Shown one piece after another: positions 22,020-35,953 of a stretch of DNA of 64,000 nucleotides. This stretch comes from Chrysoperla carnea (lineage: Eukaryota > Arthropoda > Insecta > Neuroptera > Chrysopidae). The stretch lies in NCBI RefSeq assembly GCF_905475395.1, contig NC_058337.1, forward strand, positions 116,554,368 through 116,618,367. The letters are read 5' to 3'. The notes beneath the pieces were generated by a model that was not told where the DNA came from, ran no database searches, and saw only the letters and a program-made list of their open reading frames with translations. Position 1 is the stretch's first letter; each line of letters starts with the position of its first letter. The translations under genes were made by a program, and so were the position numbers.

Positions 22020-25000
22020 TAAATCAGGTGTAGTTTCAGAATGAACATTTAAAAGCAATTACTATGAGCACAAATAACATTAAAATATTTCTCATCTACA
22101 AAAAAATTGTATCATTTATGCAATAATATTGCCTATTAATTTTAATATGTGAAAAATAATTGTATTAGAGAGAAATTTGTAAATTTTCTTCTTTTGGCGC
22201 GACCTTTATTCTGTGCTCAACAAATGCTATATGTTGTATTGTGGTAATTGTATTCACTTGAACATATTGTCCGTCAATTTCAATCCGTCGGTTTATGATC
22301 CTGTCCCTGCCAGTTCATTGGATATTTGAATAGATCGTATTTTTTACCTTATGCTAAGTAATAATCAGTATAAAAATTTTTGTTTTCAGTTAAAAAAAAA
22401 ATTGTTTATTAAGGTGAATATGGCCCCACAAAATTTACGAAAATCGAATTGAATTGAACATATTGTTTACCTATTTTAAGGCACGATGTTGTCAATTCAT
22501 TGGATTAGGTTTGCCTGTGAAGATGGAAACAATATTTAAATTGGAAATTGAATTTCCCATTTCAAAATTCTTTATACAGTTTTAAATCAGAAGGAACGGA
22601 AACAAAGAAGAAACACGATTTAAATTTCCACTGATTCTTATAAATCCGCTTCAAAAACTCTATCCCAGTTAAGTTTATTTCAAATTATGAATAGGCTTCA
22701 AGAATAATCGAAAATCAATCGAAGGTCAATTTTAAAGAGCCTGCAATCATTTCAATAATAAATCGACAAAACTTTTTTGTTAGGGTCTTTATTTTCTAGA
22801 AAATAGAAGTAATAGTAATAATAAGTAAGTTTTTTAATTAATAATAAGTAAGTTTAAGTTTCACCAGTTTTTATATTTTATAGGTCACGTGCCTATACGT
22901 ACAGCAAACAGATGAATCCGCCTCTATATGAATATTAGCTTTATATTAGATGCTTATAAAATTGTTTAATTACTTTACTTTCGTAAATAGAATTTTAGGA
23001 TTTCGTAATGAGATTAGAAAAATTTTAAATCAAATTGTGCAACTTATTCAGTACAATTTACTATACTAAATTTAAATTGTCCATTAAAAATTGCAGAGTA
23101 AATAAAACTTAACATATCTATAAACCTTAAAATTGAAGCCATTCTATTAAAACCTACTAATAACTAGCTTTCAAAAATTTTTCCTTTCAATGAAAAGTGT
23201 TTCTTAACAATTGAGATGCACTGGGTTTAAAAAAAAAATTAGAAAAAAAAATGTTTTCAAAATACTTATTATTTTTGTTTTACAACGCCTACAACCATAT
23301 TAAAAAACTCGTCTTAGCTTTTTTCTTATATTTATTTGTGTCTCTTAAAATAAGAATCCATAAAATAACAAATAAAATAAAAATTTAGAAAAATTTATAA
23401 TTGTCTCTTGTGCCCTTCTTGTGGCCTAGTCCTAGTTCCTTCAAAAAGGTTTGAAAAAATGGAGCATAAATGCTAAAAGCTATGATAGTATTAAGCTAAG
23501 CTATCGTAGAGTTGACAAAGTTTAAAAATGATTATTTATTTCACTATTCAAAGCCCGAAAGTAAAATATGACGATAACTTGATTCTTTTACGTAAGAAAA
23601 ATGAAACAAATATATGTTTGCCTTTAGTTATTGCCACTAAATAAACCGATATGATATTCGCTGATGGATATGACTTATTTTATTTTGTAAACTAGTGTAA
23701 TAATTCATTGATACCAAAGTAAAACAAAAAAATATAACTTACTTAGTTAATTTTCGTCGAATATACAATAAATTTTCGTTTGAAATGAAAAACCACCCAC
23801 TGATCCACCACACTGTACACCCCCTATGGTGATGTAGACAAAATTTGTGTTGTTAAACTTTTGGCGTTTCTGTCGTACACTACAGGCGGTCTTTGGTTCG
23901 TATTTCACTCGCACTGTTACGGTATACACTTGCTACAGATGTAAATGTTGTTACACTGTAAAAATGAAAGAAACCATTAAAAGTAATTTGTCTAATTAGT
24001 AATAATAATAATTATTATAATATCCCCTTAATTTCTTTTTACCAACCACCCTTGAATTTGTTCATACATAATATGTAATTTGATCAAGATATTTTAATGA
24101 GAAAAATGTTTTTATTTTCGAAATATATAATATTTAATCATTCTTTAAATATTTATTTCTCTTCAAAGTACAAATTTGCAAAAGTAATTTTCATATTTTA
24201 ATCTTTTTATTAAAATTGAAATAGTTCTTTAAAAATTTATTTTTACGCGTGGAATAACAACTTGTTTCATATACCGTGAAGAGATAAATACCTTTTCTAA
24301 AGTTTATTTTAATGTTATGTAATTAAACCATGTATCAAATTAAAAAATCATCAAACGACACAGTTTCCATATTCCAAAGTTTTATTCCAATCCATTTAGT
24401 AGTGTTTGCGTGAAAGCGTAATAAACAAGAGATTCTTTAAAAATAAAAATTGATGAGTTGGCTCAACTAGGATACCAAACACTTACTCAATATTTTTAAT
24501 AAAGTTATCGAATAATTTTGAAGGTGACTTCCAGCCAATTAAATTCAGGAGATAACTATAGAATTTTAAATGGAAGTCTGAAATTACAGAATAAGATTTT
24601 TCACACAAAATTAAGTTAATTTTATTGGTAAAATTGTTTTCGTTTCGTGTTAGGCAACGTTGTTATCGTAAAGTTTGTTTTACTTTGAAATTTGACGGAA
24701 ATGCAAGAAATTACGTACAAATTTATCTATTTAAAAAAACTAATGGCTCTAAATTTAAGACAGCCTTGTTTCTATGAGCAGATGTCGTCTTACTCATGTT
24801 CCGCCCTTACGCCATAGGCTCGACCACCGCCCTTGTTTTTTGGTCTTCTTAAGTTTATCTGGGTCCCTTGTTTTTATTTTTCAATTGTACACTTTTTCCT
24901 TCTTTTTTCTTCTTACAAAAAATTATATTTTCTTAATGAAAATCATAGGTCCGACAAAGATTTTTCTGACATTTAGCCACTTTGAAATGCTCGTCCTATA

Positions 25001-25360
25001 TAATATTTGTTTTTTCCGTAATTTTTTTTTTTTTTTTTTTTTTACATATAAAAATTGCATGAAGAATCTTAATCTGTAATACAATTTGGAACTACATATA
25101 TGATTCCAATAGCACGAGATTGAAATCGTAAGCCACTACAGAAAGCTTTCAGAAAATTTAAACAAAATATTTAAAAACTGAACCTAGAATAACTATTGAA
25201 AATTATGTGTAAATTATTACAAAATATATTCAACGCAAAATCTGATAAATTTTATAAAAACATGTTCATTAAAATCAGATAAAATTGTCCCATTGTGGTA
25301 TTAAAAATCCTATTAAAAATAGTGTATTTTGGTGAAAAAACAACACACAAAAAATTCAAA
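22020..25360. other. AT-rich non-coding stretch
   Basis: No gene recognised. It contains a run of 20-odd T near 25021-25043. A slightly more GC-rich patch at 23780-23940 and another at 24775-24860 carry only short frames without domains. Confidence 0.35.
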
Positions 25361-25377
25361 ACCATGTTATAGTGCAA

Positions 25378-27035
25378 TAAATAAGCCGGAAAATGTGGAA
25401 AAGTGGTGGAACAGCTCCGATTTCAAAAATTTTTTGTGAACGTATTCCTTAGACCTCTAGGAACATTCAGCCGCACTAACCTTGGCATTGGAAAAAAAAC
25501 TGAGAAAGTTAAGGTAGTTTTCCCATCCCCAAATTTCTGTAAATAGTAGCAGTGAAAACAAATCAATATTTCAACTCAAAAATCGTCTTCCGAGGGTTTT
25601 TGAGGTCGTTGATCATGAATTCAAGATTAAAAAGCAACTGAATATGGTTTCAACCCCATTAAAATAACCCTTAAAGTGATAGAGACAAAAACTTTATTAA
25701 ATTCAAAATTTTGCCTCAGAAATCGTGTCTCGTGGAGCTTTTAGTTTCGGTGTTCACAAATTTAAGGTCAAAAAGCAATTGAGGATTGTTTCAACCCCCT
25801 TAAAACTACCCCTAGAAGTGACAATGATAAAAAAAAATTGAAAATTCTGAATTTCACCTCAGAAATTGTCTCTCTCTGGTTTTAGAAGTCATTGATAATG
25901 AATTTGAGGGCAAGAAGCAACTGAATGTAGTCCCAAGCCACCCCTAAAGGCCACCCCTAGAAGTGACAGAGAAAAAATTTAAAATTGTTCCTCGAATATC
26001 GTCTTTCGGGGGGTTTTTGGGGCCGCTGATCGCGAATCCAAGGTCAAAAAGTAACTTGGATGGTTGCAACCCCATTAAAACTACCCCTAGAAATGTCAAT
26101 GATAAATAAATTTTGAAAATACTGAATTTCACTACAGAAATTGCCTCTCTGCGGTTTTAAGAGTCGCTGATCATGAATTTGAGGTCGAAAAGTAACTGAA
26201 TGTCACAGCATCCTTATTAAAACCTCCCCTAGAAGTGACAGAGATAAAATTTTAAATTTGAATTCTCTCCTCGAATATCGACTTTCGGGTAATTTTGGGG
26301 GCGCTGATTACGAATCCAAGGTCAAAAAGTAGCTGAAGAGGGTTGCAACCCTAAAAAAACTACCCCCAGATGTCTTGCCATCAGATTCATTATCAACGAC
26401 TTCAAAAACCACAGAAAGACAATTTCTAAAATAAAATTCAAAGTTTTCCAAATTTTTTAATCATTTACACTTCTAGGGGTAGTTTTAATAGGGTTGCAAC
26501 CATCCAAGTTACTTTTTGACCTTGAATTCGTGATCAGCGATGCCAAAAACCCCCCGAAAGACGATATTCGATTAAAAATTTAAAATTTTATATCTGTTTC
26601 TTCTAGGGGTGGTTTTTAGGGGTGGCTTGGAACTACATTCAGTTGCTTCTTACCCTCAAATTCATTATCAACGACTTCAAAAACCGCAGAAAGACAATTT
26701 CTGAGGTCAAATTCAAAATTTTTTAAATATTGACACTTCTAGGGGTAGTTTTAATGGGGTTGCAACCATTTTCAGTTGTTTTTAAACCTTGAATTCATGA
26801 TCAGTGACCTCGAAAGCCCTCGGAAGACGATTTTTGAGGTGAAATATTGATTTGTTTTCACTGTTACTATTTGGGGATGGGAAAACTACCCTAACTTTCT
26901 CAGTTTTTTTTCCAATGCCAAGGTTAGTGCGGCTGAATGTTCCTAGAGGTCTAAGGAACACGTACACAAAAAATTTTTGAAATCGGAGCTGTTCCACCAC
27001 TTTTCCACATTTGATGGTATTTTCCGGCTTATTTA
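25378..27035. mobile_element. Large palindrome with internal 144-bp degenerate tandem array
   Basis: The outer arms 25378-25635 and 26776-27035 are near-identical inverted copies. Both read inward from AAATAAGCCGGAAAA through AAGTGGTGGAACAGCTCCGA and CATTCAGCCGCACTAACCTT. Between them a degenerate unit with CTACCCCTAGAAGTGACA recurs at about 25664, 25806, 25950, 26080, 26223 and 26360, then in reverse at about 26469, 26602 and 26736, a period near 135-144 bp. Units also share GCTGATCATGAATT-like and AGGTCAAAAAG blocks. There is no open frame of note. The structure is that of a foldback element or an inverted satellite block. Confidence 0.85.
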
Positions 27036-27459
27036 CTGTAGTATTATGAGAAATTACTATTGGTTTTTAAAACATACACAAACAGAATATGAATATTGTT
27101 TAAATATATTTTTTTTAATGTGTATGTTATGTTAAATAATTAGTCCATATTTACACATGAATTTTCTATAACATACTTAGATTGCTGATTTCAATCTAAA
27201 TAAGAGATAGCCTAGGCGATAAGCTCAAATTCGTGAAATATAAAAATACTGTTCGTAAAAATACGTGTGATAGCTCGTTGGATTTGAAATAATGTCCATA
27301 AAAAAGTGCTAGAAGCGTTTTTCAGCACATTAAAAATTTGCCAAATTTATAACCAATTAAACATTTCGTTTTTCGCCAATATTTCATATAATATTAATAT
27401 ATAAGAAATTAAAAAAAAATAATAATAAAGAGGAGAAAATTATATTCTTCGACAGATAG

Positions 27460-27840
27460 ATTTTTTTTAAAACAAAACAAAATGGCAAATTTTTGGAGAG
27501 AAATAGTAATACGTTAATAAGTTAGTTAACTAAACCTAACGAGCAGGGTATCAAAATCAGAGAAAATTTAAAGGGGATTACAAATATATTAAAAAGTTTA
27601 AAATAAATTAAATAATTAAAATAATCCAAAACCCAACTGCGTTAAGTAAAATCTGAAAATAAAAAAACAAGTCCAATACTTGCAAAGTGACTTTAACAGT
27701 TGGGGCCCATTAGACTCAAATCTTCTCAAAAATGTGCCCAGACTGTTGAAATCGCAAAATAAATAACTGGACTTGTTTCTTTCTTTTCAGATTTTATTTA
27801 ACGCAGTCGGGTTTTTGATTTTTTTAAAATTATTTATTTT
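27460..27840. mobile_element. MITE family M3, copy 1
   Basis: At about 27623-27822 inverted ends CCCAACTGCGTTAAGTAAAA and CAAGTCCA face their complements (AACGCAGTCGGGTTTTT, TGGACTTG). The preceding stretch 27466-27545 (AAAATGGCAAATTTTTGG, then AATACGTTAATAA) is also shared with the copy at 45340-45545. Confidence 0.7.
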
Positions 27841-30545
27841 ATATTATAAACATTTGTGATACAATGTTATACAACATTGTTACACAAAAAATAAAATGAA
27901 AATATACATATGATAAATAAAATATCGATTCTCGTACACTATACAGAATATAATTTAATTATAATTCGTTTGATGTTGTGTGTTTCAAACTTGTCATTAT
28001 TTAAAAATTTGAATACCTACCAATGATGTGTATACATTTAAAAATTACATATTCATCAAAGCTGAGCAAAACCACTCGTGTAACTTTCGTATTATTACAA
28101 TAATTCAAAAAAAAAAAAAAAATTAATTTTATCGAAGTGAAGTTTCAAATATAGGTAGTTTTTATATTCAACCAACTGACATTAGGAGAAATTACTGAAA
28201 CCTTCCTTGATGATCCCATTGAAATTTCGACTGTCTCACGAGTCTCTTGTGAAAAGAAATCTTAAATACTCCACAGTAATTTATGCAGGTCCTTTCAGGG
28301 ATATAGATGGATAATATAAAACAGAAATGTGCCATAAATCATTAAAAATATTTTTAAATAATCAAATTATTAAATATTAATGACCTATATTATGTACCGG
28401 AAGTACCCAAAAAACTCTATGTTTTTATTTTTTACCATATGTAAAAGCTTCAGGCGCTCATATGTATTTTATAATTGGCATATTTTAAGCAAATTTAACA
28501 AAATTTGAACAATAATAAAAAAACTTCTGCAAATAGTTCATGTATTTAGAATTTTCGATAAAAGTCCACCCTGGTTAACATTATCGTGTTTTCATTGAAC
28601 GAAATGCTTTTGTGGTCTTTAAAAATTTGCATTTTTTGAATTTTATAGCCTTTGAAATTTAAATTCATCAATTTATCAGAAGTCAACTGAAAATTTTTTT
28701 ATTAAAAATATATAAAAGCAAAAAACCACCTCAAAATTATGTCAACTTTTTATGTTAATCATAAAAAAAAGCACAAACCGAAAGCTTTATGTATACAAAT
28801 TTTTGTGTGTTCTCGTTTGAAGGTTAAATCTTTATAAATAATCTTTTATTGTCAGATGTTTTCATCTAGTTTTTCATGGTAGGTACATACATACAAAACA
28901 GATGTATTCATCTACATTTGTATATAAATTTTCCATCTAAACATGAACCAACAAGCCTACACTCTCTCCTTGGAAAACTCATCCCTATTCGGTTTTCGGC
29001 TAGCGTGTACCATAAATAGAAGAGAAATAGGTTTGGAGTAAGACCAGTGGTGTAGTTCTAATAAATTATGTTAGAACAGTCAATAATATCCAGTGTTCCA
29101 GCGATTAGAGAAAAATACTGTGCTTCGTACAAATATTGTACTTTGGAAAACTACCACAAGGAAAAGACGTTAGTTAATTCCCTTTCTCTGCAAAGAGTCT
29201 CTTCAATTAACTGCCGTACAGTCTTAACAAATAACTGTAAGGGAAAAAGTTTCTCTGACGAGATTTCAAAACTGATACTTCTGGTTTAAAGCATGATGCT
29301 TCGATTTATATCTTATATGTTTTATCTACCCTGTTTTTCTGCCACTCCGCGAAATCTTCCTTTTCCCTTGACCAATTTCCATTATTAATCCCCCGTTTTA
29401 AAGCTTATCGTACGGGCTAAGGACGAAAAATTATACCGCACGGATTATGGTTTCAAGATATTATTTTGTTCAGTATGTAATTTTCATTTCATATTTGTTA
29501 TAAAATTGCCTATACACGCAATTAAAAGAAAGTAAATTACTTTTGATATTTTGTATCACTTATAGTAAATTATTTTGTATATTATTTCTCTGGCCTGTTT
29601 TTAGCCACGGTTACTGCAATTCGGAATTTTGAACGGGTTGAGTAATTTCGATAAATTACATATGGAAATTTTAGAAAAAAAGAGCCTTTTATTAAGTTTT
29701 CAGACATAAAATATCCATATCACGTATAAAATATCGGTGTAAAAGGATTGCTTATAAAGTATTCAATTAATTTGTGTTCAATTGAATGTTGTCACTTCCA
29801 TTGTATATCGAAAAAATCAGTGATGGACGAAATTTCATTAAATGTGGCCTGATAAGTATCAATATCTTAATTTACCATGCCAATATTGATAACTACAGTA
29901 AGAGCAATTACAGAAACTAAAATCAGAATCTACCGCAAACAAAGTTCACTTACGCACTTAAAAAAGAGACAGTAGCAAATTATTAGCAATCTTGATGTTC
30001 GGATTTTGATGAAAAATGTAACTCTGGCCAATGAGAGCAAGATCAATTTTCATGTTTTGACGATTTTTGTTTGTTTGCTGTATAAACCAATAGAAATTCG
30101 TTAACGATACGCGAAAATAGTCGAAGTCTTGCAACTATTGTGTGCAAAGAATTGAAAAACTTTTTTTTTTTTAATTTGATTTAGGTACTTTTCACTTCGT
30201 TTGAGAGTTTGTTGATTGATGAGTTTTTCGGGTGATACGACAATGGTTTTAAAATGTAACATTATATCAAACAACTGTTCTATTTTCAGTATTGAGCTAG
30301 CTAGAAATAGTATTATACATTTATGTGTGGTATCGTTTCAAAACTGACATAAATAACAGCGGATAATATCGTCATGAAGCTTTTAGAATAGCTACATAGA
30401 TTTTATTCAAATATGATTTTTATATCATAAAATATCATATATTTATAGTTTATAAAAATACCTAATATTTATAAACCAATTTGTTTTTGAAAAACGATAA
30501 AAACAAATTTCCTTTCAATTAATTGAAATATCAATTTACTTCTTC
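27841..30545. other. Non-coding stretch
   Basis: No gene recognised. The 73-codon frame at 29068-29289 is less AT-rich than average but has no domain, promoter or splice signals that I can support. Confidence 0.35.
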
Positions 30546-30550
30546 ATAAT

Positions 30551-30797
30551 ACAATAGAGTCTCGATTATCGGGAACGTCTAATAAATCGGAACAATTTTC
30601 GCCCGCCTACACGTTTGACTTAAAGTTGAAACCTTTAATCGATTAATTAACACCGATTAATCTTAACATACACACAGTGAATCCTGAAAGAAATTTTTAA
30701 TAAAAAGGTTAATTTTTTTGTGTATGAAGTTGGGCTAAATCTAAATCAATTATGAAAATTTTAAGGGGGGGGGGGGTGTCCGATTATTTAAATACAG
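30551..30797. mobile_element. Possible pogo/Tigger-like MITE relic
   Basis: The left side ACAATAGAGTCTCGATTATC, followed by GGGAACGTC, resembles the ends of pogo-type elements. The right side TCCGATTATTTAAATACAG is an imperfect inverted counterpart. A run of ten G lies just inside the right end. The assignment is tentative. Confidence 0.35.
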
Positions 30798-31472
30798 AAA
30801 TGACTTCAAAACAAGGCATATTTAACATTGGTTTTATTGTAAAATGGTAGATGGAAGCTATGTTTTCATAAATGTCTCCAAAAATAGTCCATGTAAATTA
30901 AGGAAGAAAGTTGAGGCTTTAGCCTCAATTTGTAAAGGTCAGTACGGTTCATTAAATCTTCCAATCCACCAGCCTCACTAAATCCGATCAGTGTTTAACA
31001 TTGGTAAATGTTAAATTAATTTTTTATGGTCGTATCTTTAAATAACCACTCCTAGAGTACATTGATCTCAAAATTTTGGAAAACTAGTAATACAATCAAA
31101 AAAATTAATATTTTTTTGAAATATAGAATCGAAACTAACTATCCCATTATCATGGTATTATTATTTCTAAGTTCCTACAAGAATAGTCAGTTTATTATTA
31201 TTAAAAAAATATTCATATATCACAAAAAATTACATTTTTATATGTGTATGGAAACCCTTCAAAAGTCACTTAAAGCAAACACCCCCTACCACGCTAAATA
31301 AATCATTCTTTCCACTTTCATATTATTAAATACAGTAGAATTATAATTTTCATCGTATTATAATAACAGAGCTTCTTGATGTTAGAAGTTATTATACATT
31401 GCGGCGTCCATTAGCACACGTCAAGTCGGCCAGTTCGTAATAACGAATATACGTACGACATGAGAAATGCAG

Positions 31473-31560
31473 TATATAAGGGAAAACAGGGATGACTACA
31501 GGCACCAGCAGTAAAGGAAAGGAAGGAAAGTTACCTGGGTAGACTCTATACCTTGGTAAG
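31473..31560 (+). promoter_or_regulatory. Candidate TATA promoter and 5' non-coding exon
   Basis: TATATAAG at 31473-31480 is followed about 30 bases later by GACTACAGGC. A GC-richer purine stretch then leads to CCTTG with a strong GTAAG donor at 31556-31560. This is what a non-coding first exon would look like, but no downstream coding exon was identified. Confidence 0.3.
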
Positions 31561-31569
31561 CTCCTTAAA

Positions 31570-33230
31570 ATTTTGTTACTATTATTTATTAAGAAATTTT
31601 GTAATTAATTCATTACTTTTTTTAAAATTGTTTTTTCATGTAATTTTACAATTGAAAAAAGTTTTTCTAAAACGCCAGTGACGTCAACACATCGTTTTTA
31701 GCAACGCCACCGCACGGAGAAATGATTAAATTACTTCCAAAATGATAAATGGTTGGTTTATAAACTTACTTTCAATATATCATAACGTAATTTTGCATAG
31801 AAACAAGCTGAAAAAATGAGAATTTAGCGTGATTCCGATTGGATCGTGGTGTCAACGGGTGTAAATATGTCACACCAATTAATGCAAGTTCTCTAATTAT
31901 GAACAAAATTATACCTAACTTTGACGACCTTCCTACACTAATAGTAAGCGCATAATAACAGCATGTAGACGATATAATATATCAGCCAAACTTACGAATC
32001 ATGTATGAAAGAAAAATAATGAATTTAATTAAAAAGCTAAATATGATTTTTTGACATTTGTGAATGTATGAATGAATGAATGAATGAGCGAAACACTGTA
32101 ATTTTAGTTATACTACAAAACTTCTCGACGACTATTCGAGTGGATTTTGATGAAGGGTTTTTTCCATTCGCTTTGTTGTATAAGTTTTATCAATAAAAAT
32201 TGAATCACCATAAATATTTTTAATTATAATCACTTTTCTTGAGTACTAAGAGCTCAAGTGCCTGATTAAGAATTCGATAGAAGGAATCGGAGTAATTATT
32301 TCTTGTAAGTTAATAGAGGAATGTTAGAGTAACGTACAGATATAATAACTCTCAGGCGGTACAAATAATCTCAGATATTATTTCTCTCAAGTTAACACTC
32401 AAGAAAATAACTAATGTGAGGTAAGTTCTTGGAAGTTTCTCTGAAGTTAACTTTGTTATTATTCAAGTATAATTGAGGAAAACATTCATCACTTCCTCAA
32501 ACAAGTCGATCGAAGAATGAAAATGTACACAGTTTTGTTCGCGAATTTTAGCTTTCTCCATCTTTCACGCAAGCGCTTAGCGCTTTGTTGAAGCGGCAGG
32601 TAACTGCGTAGTCGAATTATTTTTAAAAGTTTTAACTTTTGTAGCCTTTTAGTACTACAACAAAATCAAACTATACAGAAAAGAATACTTTGTCTTCCTA
32701 ATTTCTAAGTATATGGTTTATATGGCATTGCTAATGTAAGGGTGCCTTAAATCCCGTAGTTACCTTACGTATTTTTAACGTATTTTACCAAATTGACGAT
32801 ATGAAAATTACTTCTCACAGTATGGACAAAAATCATTAGAATTTAAATTTTGACTACTGTATACACATCTGTCATATTTTAGCTTATTTTAGCTCTCGTT
32901 TTTCAGCTCAAGTTTTGTTAAACATGAGTGTACATTATAATATAATTACTTTATTTTGTTCCACATCATTTTTGATTATAATTGAAGTGATTTTATTTAC
33001 CACGCCATTATTACGAAACATTGGACAGTAATTAAAACATTTTCTGTATATAGATAAAATAATGGTTTTAGGACAGACTAAATGTCATGTTATGTTACCT
33101 TCATTTTCAAGAGTCTTTATGGAAATTCAATATTTCTATTAAAAAATTTGAAAGGAATTCGTTATTTCATATATTGATATATATATTAGAGTGGACGATG
33201 ACTGATCGATCAACGCACAGCTGAAACCGC
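31570..33230. other. Non-coding stretch
   Basis: No gene recognised. There is an ATGA microsatellite at about 32066-32087. A TATATATTAG tract precedes the repeat that follows. Confidence 0.35.
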
Positions 33231-33234
33231 TATA

Positions 33235-33795
33235 TCTAGAAGCGTGAAATTTTTAGGTTTTTGAGATATCGCAATATTTGTATCAATTTAGTCCGAATCT
33301 CAAAAACTATTTGACCAGACATCAAATGCACACGATTTTGTACTTTTTAGTTCAAAACTACCCTATATACTGAGTTTTATCGAAATTGAAAATTAAAAAA
33401 ATGTCTCTCAAAACTCCACAATTTTTGTTTTGAAATTTGATGAAACTCGGTGGATGGGATAATTTTGATCCAAAAAGTATAAAAATCAGGTTAATTTAAT
33501 GATTGGATCCAGAGTTTTTGAGATATCGCAATATTCGGATCAATTTTAGTCCGTATCTCAAAAACTATTCGACCAGTCATCAAATGCACACGATTTTTGT
33601 ACTTTTTGGGTCAAAACTACCTTATATACTGAGTTTTATCGAAATTGGAGATGAAAAAAATTTCTTGATTTTTTGCAATTTTTTAAGGTACTTGAAAAAA
33701 TCGAGGAAATCGCAAAAAAATTTTTTTCATAGAGTTTTTTCTTCCAAGTTCGAGGCCCATTCCTTGGTAGGCCCATACGGTGGACTATATTAAAT
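33235..33795. repeat. Dispersed repeat R3, two tandem units
   Basis: Units beginning GAGATATCGCAATATT recur at 33263 and 33520 (period 257). They share CAATTTTAGTCCGTATCTCA, GACCAGTCATCAAATGCAC and TATACTGAGTTTTATCGAAA. The same unit occurs twice at 47100-47480. The matching open frames in the two places are products of the repeat, not genes. Confidence 0.8.
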
Positions 33796-34074
33796 TGATT
33801 GCGATTAAAGTCCAGTAAGTACCATAATCGATAATTATTTTAAACATAATACAATAAAAATGATGTCACTATAATAATCTCTTCTTCATTTAATGAACCT
33901 ATGATGTTAAAATACATGTTTAAACAATTAATAGATAGAGTACGAGTAAGTAGAAAGCTTGTGTATAAAGAGGAATTAAAGTGCTTTTTTGGTTTTATTG
34001 ACATGTTTGTCATTAACATCATCTAAATATAGTGTGTTTGTTAACTCGTTATCAATGTTGGTTGTTAAACTAAC

Positions 34075-34442
34075 TAATATTTGGATGGCCCAGCTTTGCG
34101 CGGTATTTTTTTAGTTAAAAAGAGACAAATTTTATCACTAATATAAAAACCGTTGAAAACTCCACTTAAATACTAATTTGAATATCCCGGTAATGTACCT
34201 TATTTCTTTAACTATCATATACACCAATAGATGTCAGGAAGAATCATATTTTGTTGTGTATGTTTCAGTTTTTCATGAATAGACGGATAAAACGACTTTT
34301 TTTTTTAAAAAGAAACCTAGCTAGATCAATTTTTCGCCCCAAAAAACCCCTGAATACTCAGTTTCATGAAAATCGTTTGAGCCATTTCCAAGATCGTTGA
34401 TTTATACATATACAAGAATTGCTCGTTTAAATATATAAGATT
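34075..34442 (+). mobile_element. Degraded non-autonomous element, possibly LINE- or Helitron-derived
   Basis: It begins with ATGGCCCAGCTTTGCGCGG and ends with ATTGCTCGTTTAAATATATA, then AGATT. Before that it carries AATTTTTCGCCCCAAAAAA and ATGAAAATCGTTTGAGCC. This series of blocks is familiar to me from widespread insect repeats, but I cannot assign the class with certainty. There is no second copy in the window. Confidence 0.4.
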
Positions 34443-35953
34443 TGCAATCAAATTCGACCCATAAACTGTGAGTGGAAAATGAAAGGTCATCGAGCTGTAA
34501 CATTATTTAACTCTTTTCGAAATTTTCACACTTTCTACTAAGCCGGTTTTCTACTAAACCAAGCGCAAAGTAATTTGTCAAAGAAAATATATCATTTTGG
34601 TCTAATAACTAATGAGTAAGTGACCGCTTTAAAAAGCTTTAAAAGTCCTAAATTCATGAACCAATGAAAAATGTATGACATCAAATGGATTGTGTGTCAA
34701 ATCTTTCTTTGCAAGTTGATTTTCTTTTAGAAAAGATTATACAAAAATATGTTACAATTAGGTATATAACAGTATTTTTAACAATCAAGAACTTTCATGT
34801 ACAAAACACTATATTTTGAAAATGAATTCTTTCAGTGGTTTTCAATGCCGGTAATGTTAATACATTTTTTGAAAGCCAAAACATCGTGGAAATTTTTGTC
34901 TGCGATGGACATTCCAAATATATAATACCTTGTTGAATCATCTTCTTTAATGAACAAGTTTTGTTGCTGGAACGATTTAATGCCGTACATTTTTCAACCT
35001 GTTGGGTGATTTACGAATTTTAATGCATTACTAGCTCATTTTTTGTTAGAACAAAATGATTTATTTGGCCAAAAAAGTCATAGTTTTTACAGAAAAAGTA
35101 AAAAAATAAGTTCCTTTCATTTTCGATCCTCGAATTATTTACGTTTAAGTTATAGTTTAAGCCCCTTCAATGTTTGCATCGAGTAAACAAACATTCTGTA
35201 TATTCGTACCTAGTGAATGACATCTAAAGCACCCAGGTTACTGACTGCCTAGTAGTCATTAAATAATAATCTAATAGCATTTACAAGGTGTTTTTATCTC
35301 TATATGTAGGTAATAATAATGATTTTTAAACATCACACCATTTAGGATCATTTTTATTTGTAATGGACACAGAGTCGAATTAACGTAGAATCGAATAACA
35401 AATTGTTTTTAACTGAGAACGGGCGATAATAAAATTGTTTAAAAAATTGTTATTTTAAATTATTAAGTTTATTTTAATAAAATTACTCAAAAACTATTTT
35501 CAAAAACTACTTACCTAAGCCCACATAAAAAAATTTGGCAATTTTTCAAAAGTTATGTGTTTTTCGATAGAATTTCATGAAGAAAATTTAAAACAGAATC
35601 CAATAAATTTTTTATTTATTTTCCCGAATCGACAAAAATCCTCGGGTTGAGCTTTGAAGCTATACTTATTGTTATTTTGACTCAACTTAAAATATAAATG
35701 TGTCCGAATATAAATATGTCATAAATATGCCTCAGAAATTCTGCATTTAACTAAATAAACGTGCTTAGAGAAAGTTTTTTGTGTTTTCTTGGAATAAGAA
35801 AGAGTACGGTATTTCATAGCCAGTTAAAAAATCAAGGGAAAACCTTTAGAGACAGGAATGATTACATTTAAGCTCTTTTTTATGGCCTCAAGAACAAAAA
35901 CATTCTTTTAATGCACAAATACTGGAGTAAATCTAAGCAAAAAAAAGCTGTTA
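34443..35953. other. Non-coding stretch
   Basis: No gene or shared repeat recognised. Confidence 0.35.

Noticed and set aside
33503..33793. 96-codon frame similar to a frame at 47122-47367
   Set aside because: Both lie in dispersed repeat R3, whose other units are not open. The match is DNA-level repetition.
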